Positions 55,618 through 64,000 of a stretch of 64,000 bases of DNA are shown here, one piece after another. This DNA comes from Cohnella hashimotonis. Its GTDB lineage: Bacteria; Bacillota; Bacilli; Paenibacillales; Paenibacillaceae. Position 1 is the first letter of the stretch. Each line of letters opens with the position of its first letter. The DNA is taken from assembly GCF_030014955.1 (NCBI RefSeq), contig NZ_JAGRPV010000001.1, forward strand, positions 2,108,001 to 2,172,000, given 5' to 3'. The notes beneath the pieces are model-generated. The model was not told the DNA's origin, did no database searches, and was given only the letters and a program-made list of their open reading frames with translations. The translations under genes were made by a program, and so were the position numbers.

Positions 55618-57498
55618 GTGGAATTTAAATTTACCGGAGACCTGGAAGGACTGGAAGCGGGACTTCGCGAGCTCGCCGCCGAAGCGGGCGTTACGCTGTC
55701 GGCCGAAGGAAGAGCGGTCGAAGTGGTGCGCCATGCCGAAAATCGCATTGTCGTGGAGGCCAAGGAAGGCGCCCTGCGAATCGCGTTCGGGCGGAAAATT
55801 CATTTCTTCCGTGCGGTCGGCCTGCTCGTCGCGGGGCTTCGCGAGAACGGCGAGTTCCGCGTCGAAGAGGTGCCTCAGTTCGATATGAACGGCCCGATGT
55901 TCGACGTCTCCCAGGGCGGAGCGGTCATCCGTACCGCATCCATAAAGGCATTCCTGCGCAAAATGGCGCTCATGGGCCTCGACATGATCATGCTGTACGC
56001 CGAGGACAGCTTCGACGTGGCCGAGCAGCCGTACTTCGGCTATATGAGAGGACGCTACACGCAGGAAGAGATCAAGGAAATGGACGATTACGCAGATCTG
56101 TTCGGCATCGAGATGATTCCCTGCATTCAGACGCTCAGCCACCTGGCGGACGTGCTCAAATGGAACGCCTTCGCCGATATCCGGGACGACCATGAGACGA
56201 TGCTGGTCGGCTACGATCGCACGTATGAATTCATTGAACAGATGATCGTGGCGGCTGCGGCTCCCGTCCGGACGAAGCGCATCCATATCGGGATGGACGA
56301 GGCCTGGAAGCTCGGACTCGGCAACTATTTGTTGAAGAACGGTCTGCGGTCCAAGTTCGACATTATGAACGACCACCTCAAGCGAGTCATGGAGATCGTC
56401 GAGCGCCACGGCCTCGTGCCGATGATGTGGAGCGACATGTACTTCCGCGCCGGCTCGGAAACGGGCGACTATTACGACGTCGACGGCGTCATCTCCGACG
56501 AGGTCATCGCCGGCATGCCGAAAAACATGCAATACGTCTATTGGGACTATTACCACTACGATGAGGCGTTCTATGCCGACTTCGTCCAACGGCACAAGCG
56601 CTTCGGCTCGACCCCGATCTTCGCGGGCGGCATCTGGAACTGGAAGGGCTTCGTCCTGAACTACGGCGCGACGTTCGATTCGACCAATGCGGCGCTGAAC
56701 GTGTGCAAGCGCGAGGGCGTGCGGGAAGTGATCGCCACGCTGTGGGGCGACGACGGCACCGAATGCGACTGGTTCTCCGCGCTGCTCGGCCTGCAGCTGT
56801 TCGCGGAGCACGGCTATGCGGCCGAGCTCGACGAGGACAAGCTCCGCCGGCGCTTCCATTACTGCACGGGCGCGCACATGGACGACTTCATGGCGATCAA
56901 GAACATCGACGAACCGCCGGGCATTAAGCCGGGCAACCTGGAGACTTACAACCCTTCGCGTTATATGCTCTGGCAAAACGTCATGATGGGCCTGTTCGAC
57001 GCCAATATTCGCGGGCTGGAGGTCGCGGAACACTACGCCGGCCTGGAGAAGGAGATGGCGCTGTACAAAACCCGCAACGGGGAGTACGGCTTCGTGTTCG
57101 AGGTGCTGGAACGGCTGTGCGCCGTGCTCGCGCTCAAGGCGGACGCCGGCATCCGAATCGCGGACGCTTATCTGGCAGGGGACAAGGCCGCGCTGTCGCG
57201 TATGGCGCAGGAGACGCTGCCGGAGATCCGGACGCGCGTGGAGAAGCTTCGGGATTATCATATCGAGCGCTGGCATATCGTCAACAAGGCGTTCGGCTGG
57301 GATATCATCGACCTGCGCTACGGCGGATTGCTCACCAGCCTGTCCACGGCGATCGCGCGTATCGCTTCGTACGTGGAGGGCCGCACCGATCGCCTCGAAG
57401 AACTCGAAGAGCAGCGATTGCCGTTCCAGAGCCAGGAAGGCCTCGTGGATTGTTATCTGTACAAGCATATGCCGACGCCGAGCCGCATCTCTCAATAA
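55618..57498 (+). CDS. GH20-like beta-N-acetylhexosaminidase, cytoplasmic
   Basis: 626 residues from a GTG with GGGGTG 8 nt upstream; no signal peptide. An N-terminal alpha/beta GH20b-like domain (residues 1-85) precedes the barrel (PMFDVSQGG ... MALMGLDMIMLYAEDSFDVAEQPYFGYMRGRYTQEEIKEMDDYADLFGIEMIPCIQTLSHL). The GH20 catalytic Asp-Glu pair is D227-E228 in RIHIGMDEAW. A helical C-terminal region ends the protein. It should release terminal N-acetylhexosamine, by substrate-assisted catalysis, from imported oligosaccharides or glycoconjugates. It is the first gene of an operon in which the next genes are a deacylase, RidA and dehydrogenases. Confidence 0.87.
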   Translation: MEFKFTGDLEGLEAGLRELAAEAGVTLSAEGRAVEVVRHAENRIVVEAKEGALRIAFGRKIHFFRAVGLLVAGLRENGEFRVEEVPQFDMNGPMFDVSQGGAVIRTASIKAFLRKMALMGLDMIMLYAEDSFDVAEQPYFGYMRGRYTQEEIKEMDDYADLFGIEMIPCIQTLSHLADVLKWNAFADIRDDHETMLVGYDRTYEFIEQMIVAAAAPVRTKRIHIGMDEAWKLGLGNYLLKNGLRSKFDIMNDHLKRVMEIVERHGLVPMMWSDMYFRAGSETGDYYDVDGVISDEVIAGMPKNMQYVYWDYYHYDEAFYADFVQRHKRFGSTPIFAGGIWNWKGFVLNYGATFDSTNAALNVCKREGVREVIATLWGDDGTECDWFSALLGLQLFAEHGYAAELDEDKLRRRFHYCTGAHMDDFMAIKNIDEPPGIKPGNLETYNPSRYMLWQNVMMGLFDANIRGLEVAEHYAGLEKEMALYKTRNGEYGFVFEVLERLCAVLALKADAGIRIADAYLAGDKAALSRMAQETLPEIRTRVEKLRDYHIERWHIVNKAFGWDIIDLRYGGLLTSLSTAIARIASYVEGRTDRLEELEEQRLPFQSQEGLVDCYLYKHMPTPSRISQ

Positions 57499-57527
57499 GG
57501 CCGCGTCCGGGAAGGAAGGCGACAGCT

Positions 57528-58826
57528 ATGAACGGGAACGAACGGCTGCAGGCGTCGATCCGGCAGTGGATCGCGTCCAACCGCGACCGGATGACCGACC
57601 TGATATCCGAGCTTGTTCGGCACGATACGGTGAACCGGGTCGTCGACGGGACGGAGCGGGAATGCCAGCTTACGCTCCATGCCAGACTGCGGGAGCTCGG
57701 CCTGGAGTCGGAGCTTTACAGCCCCGAGGAGATACCCGGCTTCCGCCAGCATCCCGCTTATTATCCGGGCAAGGACTACAGCGGCAGGCCGAACGTCAGC
57801 GCGGTATGGAAGGGGAAGGGCGGCGGACGTTCGCTGCTCTTCTCCAGCCATATCGACACGGCGGCCGTCGCGCCGGGCTGGGAGACCGATCCGCATGCGC
57901 CGTACGTCGACGGCGGCAAGCTGTACGGACTGGGCGCCTACGATATGAAGGGCGGTCTCGTCGCCTCGATCATGGCGGTGCGCTGCCTGAGAGAGCTTGG
58001 CATCGCGCTGCAAGGCGACGTCCGGATCGAGTCGGTCGTCGATGAGGAATTCGGCGGCGCGAACGGCACCGTAGCCGGGCGGGCGCGCGGCGACCATGCC
58101 GACGCCGTCATCATTCCGGAGCCGACGAATCTGGCGCTGTATGCGGCGACGCGGGGCGGCGCGCTATGGCGCGTCACCTTCCGGGGGACGACCGGGCTGT
58201 CGTTCAACGGCGAGGAAGTGCGGAATCCGGCCAACGATGCCGCGCGGTTTATCGTGTTCCTGGAGCAATACGAACGGAATCGTGCGCAGCGGCCGGGACC
58301 GGCTCCCTGGTACGCGGATTCGAAGGAGACGCTGCCGATTATCGTCACCCGACTGGAGGCGGGCGATATGCGCGCGCCCCTGTGCGACGTCGGCCCCGTC
58401 GAATGCCATGTCGATATTTGGGTCGAGTGTTATCCCGGCGTTGACGAGGACGGGCTGCGCGAGGAGCTGCTTGCCGGTTATCAGCGCTTCTGCGGCCGCA
58501 GCTACGAGCAAGGGCTGCAGAAGCCGGCGTTCGCCAGAATGATCCGCTTCCTGCCGGGCAGCGAGGTCGATCCCGGCTTCCCGCTGCTGCCGCTGTTGGC
58601 CGATGAGATCAAGGCGGCCACGGGGCGGCCGGCCGAAGTGACCGGCTCGCCGTTCGCCTGCGATGCCTTCGTATTCAACGCGTACAGCCCGTCGAAGGCG
58701 CTGATCCTCGGTCCTTCGGGCGGCAACGCGCACGCGCCGGGCGAGTTTGTCGAGCTGGACAGTCTCGACACGCTGACGGAAATTTATGCGAGAACGATCG
58801 TCCATTGGTGCGGACTGTCGTCGTAA
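57528..58826 (+). CDS. M20 family metallo-amidohydrolase (ArgE/DapE type deacylase)
   Basis: 432 residues; the ATG follows GGAAGGAAGG by 8 nt. The two-zinc site is visible: H108-x-D110 in LLFSSHIDTAAV, the bridging Asp in LYGLGAYDMKGG, the catalytic Glu pair in SVVDEEFGGANGT and a later Glu in VIIPEPT. The ArgE/DapE/ACY1 architecture includes a dimerisation domain in the middle. It removes acyl groups from N-acyl amino compounds. Directly after a hexosaminidase, N-acetylglucosaminate or a similar N-acetylated sugar acid is a plausible substrate, whereas housekeeping ArgE or DapE is less likely here. Confidence 0.9.
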   Translation: MNGNERLQASIRQWIASNRDRMTDLISELVRHDTVNRVVDGTERECQLTLHARLRELGLESELYSPEEIPGFRQHPAYYPGKDYSGRPNVSAVWKGKGGGRSLLFSSHIDTAAVAPGWETDPHAPYVDGGKLYGLGAYDMKGGLVASIMAVRCLRELGIALQGDVRIESVVDEEFGGANGTVAGRARGDHADAVIIPEPTNLALYAATRGGALWRVTFRGTTGLSFNGEEVRNPANDAARFIVFLEQYERNRAQRPGPAPWYADSKETLPIIVTRLEAGDMRAPLCDVGPVECHVDIWVECYPGVDEDGLREELLAGYQRFCGRSYEQGLQKPAFARMIRFLPGSEVDPGFPLLPLLADEIKAATGRPAEVTGSPFACDAFVFNAYSPSKALILGPSGGNAHAPGEFVELDSLDTLTEIYARTIVHWCGLSS

Positions 58827-58863
58827 ATAACCGGCGTTCATTCATCGAGAAGGAGGAGAATGC

Positions 58864-59238
58864 GTGAGACAAGCAGTGAGCACAAATCATGCATCGATCG
58901 GCAGCGGTCCGTATTCCCAGGGCATCGCGGCCGGCAATATGCTGTTCGTATCGGGCCAGGGACCGCTGGATGCCGAAGGCGCGATCGTGCCTGGAGATAT
59001 CGAAGCCGAGACGCGGCTGACGATGGACAATGTCAAGGCGATCGTCGAGGCCGGCGGCTTCACGATGGACGACGTCGTCAAGGTGAGCGTCTATCTGGCC
59101 AGCCTGGCGGATTTTAATCGCTTTAATGCGGTGTACGTGACGTACTTCAATGCGCCGTATCCGGCCCGGACCTGCGTCGAAGCCGGACTGGACGGCATCA
59201 AGGTCGAGATCGACGCGATCGTATGCAAGCAGAACTAA
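58864..59238 (+). CDS. RidA/YjgF family enamine/imine deaminase
   Basis: 124 residues from a GTG with AGGAGGAG upstream. The family pattern is clear: GSGPYSQGIAAGNMLFVSGQGPLDAEGAIV, MDNVKAIVEAGGFTMDDVVKVSVYLASLADFNRFNAVYVTYF, and the conserved Arg in PARTCVEAGLDGIKVEIDAIV. RidA proteins hydrolyse reactive 2-aminoacrylate-like enamines/imines made by PLP-dependent dehydratases. The presence of a PLP enzyme of the D-threonine aldolase type two genes downstream gives it an obvious partner. Confidence 0.94.
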   Translation: MRQAVSTNHASIGSGPYSQGIAAGNMLFVSGQGPLDAEGAIVPGDIEAETRLTMDNVKAIVEAGGFTMDDVVKVSVYLASLADFNRFNAVYVTYFNAPYPARTCVEAGLDGIKVEIDAIVCKQN

Positions 59239-59257
59239 GGAGAGGAGCGGGCTGTCC

Positions 59258-60007
59258 ATGCAACGGTTTGTAAATCGCACGGCGCTGGTCACGGGAGCGG
59301 GACAAGGCATCGGGTTCGCCATCGCGGAGCGATTCGCGGCCGAGGGGGCGCACGTTCTGCTGGCGGATATCAAGGAGTCGGTGTTGATCGAGGCGGAGGA
59401 GAAGCTGCTGGCGGCCGGTTATTCGGCTTCCCGGTACGTGCTCGACGTCTCGAGCCCGGAACAGGTGGACGAGATGGTCGGCCGGATGCTAGGGGAGCGG
59501 GGCGCGATCCATATTCTCGCCAACAATGCGGGCATCGCCTGGGAAGAGCCGTTCGTCGACATCAAGCCCGACAACTGGCGCCGCATGATCGATGTCAACC
59601 TGAACGGCATGTTCTACGTCGCGCAGCGCGTAGCGTGTCATATGAAGGAGCGGGGCGAAGGCGCCATCGTCAATATGGCTTCGACCAACGGTCTGGCCGG
59701 CGAGGCGAAGTATGCGCATTACAACGCCTCGAAGGGCGGCATCGTCCTGCTGACGAAGACGATGGCGATCGAACTGGGCGCCGCCGGCATTCGCGTGAAC
59801 GCGGTTTGCCCCGGCTACATCCAGACGCCGATGTCGGAGGCGATCGACGATCCGGCTTTTGTCGAGAACTATATTAACAATCATATTCCGCTGGGCCGCG
59901 TCGGCAAGCCGAAGGATGTAGCCGGCGTATTTGCGTTCCTGGCGTCGGACGATGCCGCGTTCATTCACGGCGAATGCATCGTCGTGGACGGCGGACAGCT
60001 GGCCTGA
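59258..60007 (+). CDS. Short-chain dehydrogenase/reductase (SDR)
   Basis: 249 residues with GGAGAGGAG before the ATG. Classical SDR motifs: TGAGQGIG (residues 12-19), NNAG, catalytic Ser region NMASTNG, Tyr155 and Lys159 in YNASK, and PGYIQTP after strand 6. The Asp in LLADI at the end of strand 2 suggests NAD preference. It would oxidise a hydroxyl of a sugar or sugar acid. In non-phosphorylative rhamnose/fucose pathways an SDR oxidises the 2-keto-3-deoxy acid before an FAH-family hydrolase, which is also present three genes later. Confidence 0.93.
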   Translation: MQRFVNRTALVTGAGQGIGFAIAERFAAEGAHVLLADIKESVLIEAEEKLLAAGYSASRYVLDVSSPEQVDEMVGRMLGERGAIHILANNAGIAWEEPFVDIKPDNWRRMIDVNLNGMFYVAQRVACHMKERGEGAIVNMASTNGLAGEAKYAHYNASKGGIVLLTKTMAIELGAAGIRVNAVCPGYIQTPMSEAIDDPAFVENYINNHIPLGRVGKPKDVAGVFAFLASDDAAFIHGECIVVDGGQLA

Positions 60008-60033
60008 CGGGGCCGTACGGGAGGGCGAACGAT

Positions 60034-61134
60034 ATGCACAAATACGAGCTGGATACGCCATGCATCCTGGTCGACCAGGACAAGCTGACAGCCAACATCG
60101 CGCGGGTCCAGCGGCTGGCCGATGAGGCGGGCATCGCGCTTCGGCCGCATGCCAAGACGCACAAGACACCGCAGATTGCCAGAATGCAGCTGAACGCCGG
60201 CGCGGTCGGCATAACGGTCGCCAAGCTCGGAGAAGCGGAAGCGATGGCGGACGGCGGGATCGGCCCGATTCTGATCGCCTATCCGATCGTGGGCAAGACG
60301 AAGCTGGAACGGCTGATGAGGCTCGCTTCCCGCGCGGAAGTGACGGTTGCCGTGGACAGCCTGGAGGCGGCCGCCGGCATATCGGACGCCGCAGTCAAGG
60401 CGGGCATCGTCATGCCAGTCTGGATCGAGGTCGATCCGGGGTACGGACGGGCGGGCGTTCAGCCGGGAGAAGCGCTCTTGCGACTCGGTCGCGAACTGCA
60501 GACATTGGCGGGCATAAGCGTGACCGGCGTGCTTGTATTCGCCGGACAGTCGTACGACGAAGATAACGACGAAGGACGCGTCCGGATCGCCGAGCGCGAG
60601 TCGGCGATCGCCCTGGCGTCTGCCGAAGCGCTGCGCTCCCTGGGCTTCCCGATCGAATCGGTCAGCGCGGGTTCGACGCCGGTCAGCCGCTTCGCGTCCG
60701 CCATGAAGGGCGCGACGGAGATGCGTCCCGGCACTTATGTTTTCGGCGATCTCACGCAAGCGAAGGCCAAGGCCATGACCATAGAGCAATGCGCGCTGAC
60801 GGTGCTTGTCACCGTCGTCAGCCGGCCGGCCCCCGACCGGGCGGTCATCGACGCCGGGACCAAAGTTTTCACGTCGGACGGCGAGGATTCGCCGATCGGC
60901 ACGGGTCGCGGATACGTGATCGGCCATCCGGATATCAATGTGGCCTGGTTTAATGAAGAGCACGGCGTACTGTACCTGCCCCCGGAGGAGCGAGAGCTGA
61001 AGATCGGGGACAAGCTGGAGATCGTTCCCGTCCATTGCTGCGCCGTCGTTAATATGCTGGACATGATGCACATGGTTCACGGGGACGAAGTGAAGGACGT
61101 TCTACCGATCGCCGGGCGCGGGAAGGTGAGATAA
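60034..61134 (+). CDS. D-threonine aldolase-like fold-type III PLP enzyme
   Basis: 366 residues; the ATG follows GGGAGGG by 8 nt. The N-terminal alanine racemase-like barrel carries the PLP Lys41 in LRPHAKTHKTP, as in D-threonine aldolase and D-serine/3-hydroxyaspartate dehydratases. The C-terminal domain has the metal-binding pair His334/Cys336 in VPVHCCAVVN. The family cleaves or dehydrates beta-hydroxy D-amino acids; D-glucosaminate, a beta-hydroxy D-amino acid, is a possible substrate. RidA, encoded nearby, would hydrolyse the imine product. This is an inference from family and neighbours. Confidence 0.88.
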   Translation: MHKYELDTPCILVDQDKLTANIARVQRLADEAGIALRPHAKTHKTPQIARMQLNAGAVGITVAKLGEAEAMADGGIGPILIAYPIVGKTKLERLMRLASRAEVTVAVDSLEAAAGISDAAVKAGIVMPVWIEVDPGYGRAGVQPGEALLRLGRELQTLAGISVTGVLVFAGQSYDEDNDEGRVRIAERESAIALASAEALRSLGFPIESVSAGSTPVSRFASAMKGATEMRPGTYVFGDLTQAKAKAMTIEQCALTVLVTVVSRPAPDRAVIDAGTKVFTSDGEDSPIGTGRGYVIGHPDINVAWFNEEHGVLYLPPEERELKIGDKLEIVPVHCCAVVNMLDMMHMVHGDEVKDVLPIAGRGKVR

Positions 61135-62040
61135 ATGATGCGTGAGAACGAATGGAACCCGGTCGTATTGTCCGTGCGGCCGGCTGCCTTAGGCGAAGGG
61201 CCGTGTTGGGACGAGCGGACTGGCACGCTGCTATGGGTCGATATCACAGGCGCGACGGTTCGCCGTCTCGATCCGTCCAGCGGACGTTCGGCGTCTTACC
61301 CGGCCCCGGAATGGATCAGCGCGATCGTGCCGTGCGCGAACGGAGGCTGGATCGCGGCTGCGAATCAAAGTCTGTACCGCTGGGAGCCGGAAAACGCGAA
61401 ATTCGAAGAAATTTTGCGTCTGGAACTACCCGGCTCTATTCGCTTCAACGACGGCAAGGCGGGACCGGACGGGCGTCTGTGGGTCGGGACGATGGATCGG
61501 AGCGGGGAACGGCCGATCGGCAGCCTGTACCGGATCGACCGGGATTTGACCGTCTACGAAGCCGTGCGGGATGTGACTTGCTCCAACGGTCTGGACTGGA
61601 GTCCGGACGGCCGCGAGATGTATTACGTCGATTCGGCTATTCGCGAGGTTCGCGCCTATGCCTTCGACGCCGCGAGTGGCGAGCTCGGGGAGAGACGTAC
61701 GGCGATCCGCTTGGAGGAAGGAACGAATGGGGTGCCGGACGGGATGACGCTCGATACCGAGGGCATGCTCTGGGTGGCCCAATGGGGCACCGCTCGCGTA
61801 GCGCGCTGGAATCCGGCCGACGGCTCCCTGCTGGCGGAGGTGCGTCTTCCCGCGCTGCAGCCTTCAAGCTGCGCGTTCGGCGGCGAACGGCTGCAGACGT
61901 TGTACATGACAAGCGCATCCGACGGACTGCGGGAGCCGGAGCTTGAAGCTTATCCGCATTCGGGCGCGCTGTTCGCGCTGGATTTGAGCGCCGCCGGCCT
62001 GTCCGGCAGGCGGCCGTTTGCATTCGACATCGCTTACTAA
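61135..62040 (+). CDS. SMP-30/gluconolactonase family lactonase
   Basis: 301 residues, the usual length for regucalcin-type six-bladed propellers. The metal ligands are visible: Glu21 in ALGEGPCWDERTGTLLWVDI, Asn in IRFNDGKAGPDGRLWVGTMD, Asn in CSNGLDWSPDGREMYYVDS and Asp in TNGVPDGMTLDTEGMLWVAQWG. It hydrolyses sugar lactones to sugar acids. GGTGAG precedes the start, which immediately follows the previous stop. With a Zn alcohol dehydrogenase and an SDR in the operon it fits an oxidation-lactonase step. Confidence 0.93.
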   Translation: MMRENEWNPVVLSVRPAALGEGPCWDERTGTLLWVDITGATVRRLDPSSGRSASYPAPEWISAIVPCANGGWIAAANQSLYRWEPENAKFEEILRLELPGSIRFNDGKAGPDGRLWVGTMDRSGERPIGSLYRIDRDLTVYEAVRDVTCSNGLDWSPDGREMYYVDSAIREVRAYAFDAASGELGERRTAIRLEEGTNGVPDGMTLDTEGMLWVAQWGTARVARWNPADGSLLAEVRLPALQPSSCAFGGERLQTLYMTSASDGLREPELEAYPHSGALFALDLSAAGLSGRRPFAFDIAY

Positions 62041-62054
62041 CTGGAGGTATAAAG

Positions 62055-62945
62055 ATGAAGCTTCTACACTATCGGGAAGACGGACGGATCAAATTGGGGA
62101 TCTCCACCGTTCACGGCGTCGTCGACGTCGAGGCGGCGGAAGGCGGAGCTTCGCCGGAGCTGGCGTCCGCGGACGCTGCGCTTGCGGCGGGAAACGCGGC
62201 GCTGGAACGGCTTCGCGCGTTGGAGCGCCGCGTCTCGGAGCAAGGACCGGCGGCGTTCGCAGGCGCGCTTCGCCGCGAAGCCGACCTCGCGCTGGAGCCG
62301 TGCATGCTTCGCCCCGGTAAATTGATCTGCGTCGGCCTGAATTACCGCAGGCATGCCGAAGAGACGGGCTCGCCTATCCCGTCCTATCCGATATTGTTTA
62401 ATAAATTCGACAACGCGCTGTCCGCCCACGGTCGGGACGTCCGATTGCCGGACACTTCCTCCAAGACGGACTACGAGGCGGAGCTTGGCATCGTCATCGG
62501 GCGGGAGGCGTTCGGCGTGTCGCCCGAGGAAGCGCTCGATTATGTCGGAGGGTACTGCAACGTCAACGACGTATCGGCCCGCGACCTGCAGCTAAGAACC
62601 TCGCAATGGCTGCTCGGCAAGAGCCTCGACGGATTTTGCCCGATCGGCCCATACCTCGTGACGGCGGACGCCGTTCCCGATCCGAACGGGCTCGGCATCC
62701 GCTGCTCGGTTAACGGCGAGCTTCGCCAGAACTCGAATACGAGCGACATGATCTTTGACTGCCGTACGATCGTCAGCTATATTTCCCGGCACATGACGCT
62801 GCGGCCGGGCGATCTGATCATGACCGGCACGCCGGAGGGCGTCGTACTCGGGTATCCGGAGGAACGCCAAGTTTATTTGAAGACGGGCGACATCGTCACG
62901 GTCGAGATCGACGGTCTCGGCGCGCTGACGAACCGGTTCGTCTAA
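62055..62945 (+). CDS. Fumarylacetoacetate hydrolase (FAH) family protein
   Basis: 296 residues with CTGGAGGTAT before the ATG. The FAH barrel motifs are present: ICVGLNYRRHAEE, the metal ligands in TDYEAELGIVIGRE, GGYCNVNDVSARDLQ, GKSLDGFCPIGPYL, and LRPGDLIMTGTPEGVVLG. Members cleave C-C bonds of 2,4-diketo acids; 2,4-diketo-3-deoxy-rhamnonate and -fuconate hydrolases belong here. Following an SDR and a lactonase, a sugar-derived 2,4-diketo acid is a natural substrate, giving pyruvate and a hydroxy acid. Confidence 0.93.
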   Translation: MKLLHYREDGRIKLGISTVHGVVDVEAAEGGASPELASADAALAAGNAALERLRALERRVSEQGPAAFAGALRREADLALEPCMLRPGKLICVGLNYRRHAEETGSPIPSYPILFNKFDNALSAHGRDVRLPDTSSKTDYEAELGIVIGREAFGVSPEEALDYVGGYCNVNDVSARDLQLRTSQWLLGKSLDGFCPIGPYLVTADAVPDPNGLGIRCSVNGELRQNSNTSDMIFDCRTIVSYISRHMTLRPGDLIMTGTPEGVVLGYPEERQVYLKTGDIVTVEIDGLGALTNRFV

Positions 62946-62961
62946 AGGAGTGCTAAACATC

Positions 62962-64000
62962 ATGAAAGCATTGGTCTATACCGCCCCCGAAGAGATGACG
63001 CTGATGGAATGTCCGGCGCCCGTACCCGGCCCGGACGAAGTGCTGATCCGGGTCGTCTACTCGGGCATTTGCGGCTCGGAGCTGAGCGGGTATATGGGGC
63101 ATAACTCGCTGCGCAAGCCGCCGATGATCTTCGGTCACGAGCTGTCCGGCACGATCGAGATCGCAGGCCCCGAAGGCGAAGCGCTCGGTCTGCGCGCAGG
63201 CATGCGCGTCACCGCCAATCCGCTCGTGACCTGCGGCAAGTGCCGCTACTGTCTCGCCGGCCAGGAGTCCTTGTGTCCGGAACGCAAGCTGCTTAGCGCC
63301 GCCCTTCCCGGAAGCAACGCAGAGTTCGTCAAGGTGCCGGCCGCGTTCGTGCACCCGCTGCCCGATCATGTGACGCTGGCGGACGGCGCTTTGACGGAGC
63401 CCGTCGCCTGCGGCGCGCGCGTGGCCGAGCTGACGGCTGCCGGTCCCGAGGACACGGTGCTCGTCGTGGGCATGGGGCCGATCGGCGTATTCGCGCTTCA
63501 GGCGGTGCTGCTGAGCGGAGCCGGCCGGGTCATCGCGGTCGACCTGAGCGAGGATCGTCTCTCCTTTGCGTCTTCGCTGGGCGCGATCGCCGTCAACCCG
63601 CGGACCGAGGATCTCGCCGCGCGCATCCGGGAATTGACGGGCGGACTGGGCGTCAGCGCGGCGATCGACGCCGTGGGCGCCGCAGAGACGCGACGCCAGT
63701 GCGCCGATTCGGTCATGAACGGGGGCAGGCTTGTGTTCACGGGGCTTCATCGGGCCGATACCGCGCTCGACTTCAACGATCTGGTGCGCCGGGAGCTCAA
63801 GATCGCCGGCTCGTTCGCCTATTCGAAGGCGAACTTCAAGCAGGCGTTCGACTGGATCGCCGAGGGACGCATCGGGCTGGGCGACCGGATCGAGATCGCG
63901 CCGCTCGCGGACGGGGCCAAATGGTTCGACAAGCTGGTCCGGGCGCCGGGCCGTGAGATCAAGGTGCTGCTGCAAGTGTCCGAATCGCCGGACGCGACTT
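62962..64000 (+). CDS. Zinc-dependent alcohol (sugar/polyol) dehydrogenase, 3' end outside window
   Basis: 346 residues are visible with no stop before the window end; the ATG follows AAAGGAG. It is a medium-chain dehydrogenase: catalytic Zn site C and H/E in YSGICGSELSG and FGHELSG, the structural Zn lobe CGKCRYCLAGQESLC, the NAD motif VVGMGPIGVFALQAVL and the acidic end of strand 2 in VIAVDLSEDRL, favouring NAD. Such enzymes oxidise sugars, polyols or threonine at a secondary or anomeric carbon. It is the eighth gene of the operon; more genes may follow beyond the window. Confidence 0.93.
   Translation, partial: MKALVYTAPEEMTLMECPAPVPGPDEVLIRVVYSGICGSELSGYMGHNSLRKPPMIFGHELSGTIEIAGPEGEALGLRAGMRVTANPLVTCGKCRYCLAGQESLCPERKLLSAALPGSNAEFVKVPAAFVHPLPDHVTLADGALTEPVACGARVAELTAAGPEDTVLVVGMGPIGVFALQAVLLSGAGRVIAVDLSEDRLSFASSLGAIAVNPRTEDLAARIRELTGGLGVSAAIDAVGAAETRRQCADSVMNGGRLVFTGLHRADTALDFNDLVRRELKIAGSFAYSKANFKQAFDWIAEGRIGLGDRIEIAPLADGAKWFDKLVRAPGREIKVLLQVSESPDAT

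Noticed and set aside
55459..57495. 678-codon open frame antisense to the GH20 gene
   Set aside because: Composition (His, Arg, Val, Gln-rich) is typical of a shadow of a high-GC coding strand; the plus strand encodes a complete GH20 enzyme.
57117..57527. Upstream extension of the M20 deacylase frame
   Set aside because: It overlaps the GH20 gene in another frame; the ATG at 57528 has a strong ribosome binding site and begins the family sequence.

Overview
The window is a GC-rich (well over half G+C by eye) stretch of a chromosome from an endospore-forming Firmicute, most likely Paenibacillaceae (Paenibacillus or Cohnella type). This rests on gerA-type germination receptor operons, a giant collagen-like spore-surface protein, YesM/YesN two-component pairs beside CUT1 sugar ABC transporters, many AraC-type regulators and strong AGGAGG ribosome binding sites with frequent TTG and GTG starts. 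The genus is inference.

Layout. 1-1701: 3' part of a germinant receptor operon (GerC end, a small two-helix protein, GerB). 1786-1873 and 19460-19547: two identical tRNA-Leu(CAG) genes, each with its own promoter and terminator, 17.7 kb apart. 2110-4021: divergent EamA exporter and LysR regulator. 4186-6634: GH51 arabinofuranosidase and divergent AraC regulator. 6793-7431: YkoP-like protein. 7606-13248: five-gene spore-surface cluster with two small proteins carrying a helical domain, a helical hypothetical protein, a GT2-TPR glycosyltransferase and a 1146-aa collagen-like protein with the same helical domain. 13345-14533: 18-codon leader plus membrane GGDEF protein. 18032-14553 (minus): complete gerA-gerB-gerC operon, preceded by a membrane-anchored polysaccharide deacetylase.

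19746-25334 (minus): GH78 rhamnosidase, sugar-binding lipoprotein and two permeases. 25464-39773 (plus): two AraC regulators, Gfo/Idh oxidoreductase, GH130 enzyme, a second CUT1 transporter, YesM/YesN pair, GH3 glycosidase and a divergent Gfo/Idh-like protein. 39865-49696 (minus): deacetylase-like protein, LplB/LplC/LipO-type transporter, beta-propeller and two DegT-type aminotransferases. 49946-51346 (minus): an unusual GntR regulator fused to a solute-binding protein, divergent from a DapA-type lyase, a cyclase-family protein and an N,N-dimethylformamidase-like protein.

54631-64000: an IclR regulator divergent from a tightly packed eight-gene operon: GH20 hexosaminidase, M20 deacylase, RidA, SDR, D-threonine-aldolase-like PLP enzyme, SMP-30 lactonase, FAH-family hydrolase and Zn alcohol dehydrogenase (cut by the window end). 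Each gene can be placed once in a non-phosphorylative oxidative route from GlcNAc through N-acetylglucosaminate, glucosaminate and 2-keto-3-deoxygluconate to pyruvate plus glycerate. This is the most interesting hypothesis in the window and is not proven by sequence alone.

Overall the window combines sporulation/germination functions in its first third with a dense set of glycan and amino-sugar scavenging loci. Nearly every such locus has its own dedicated regulator, and several candidate operators are described.
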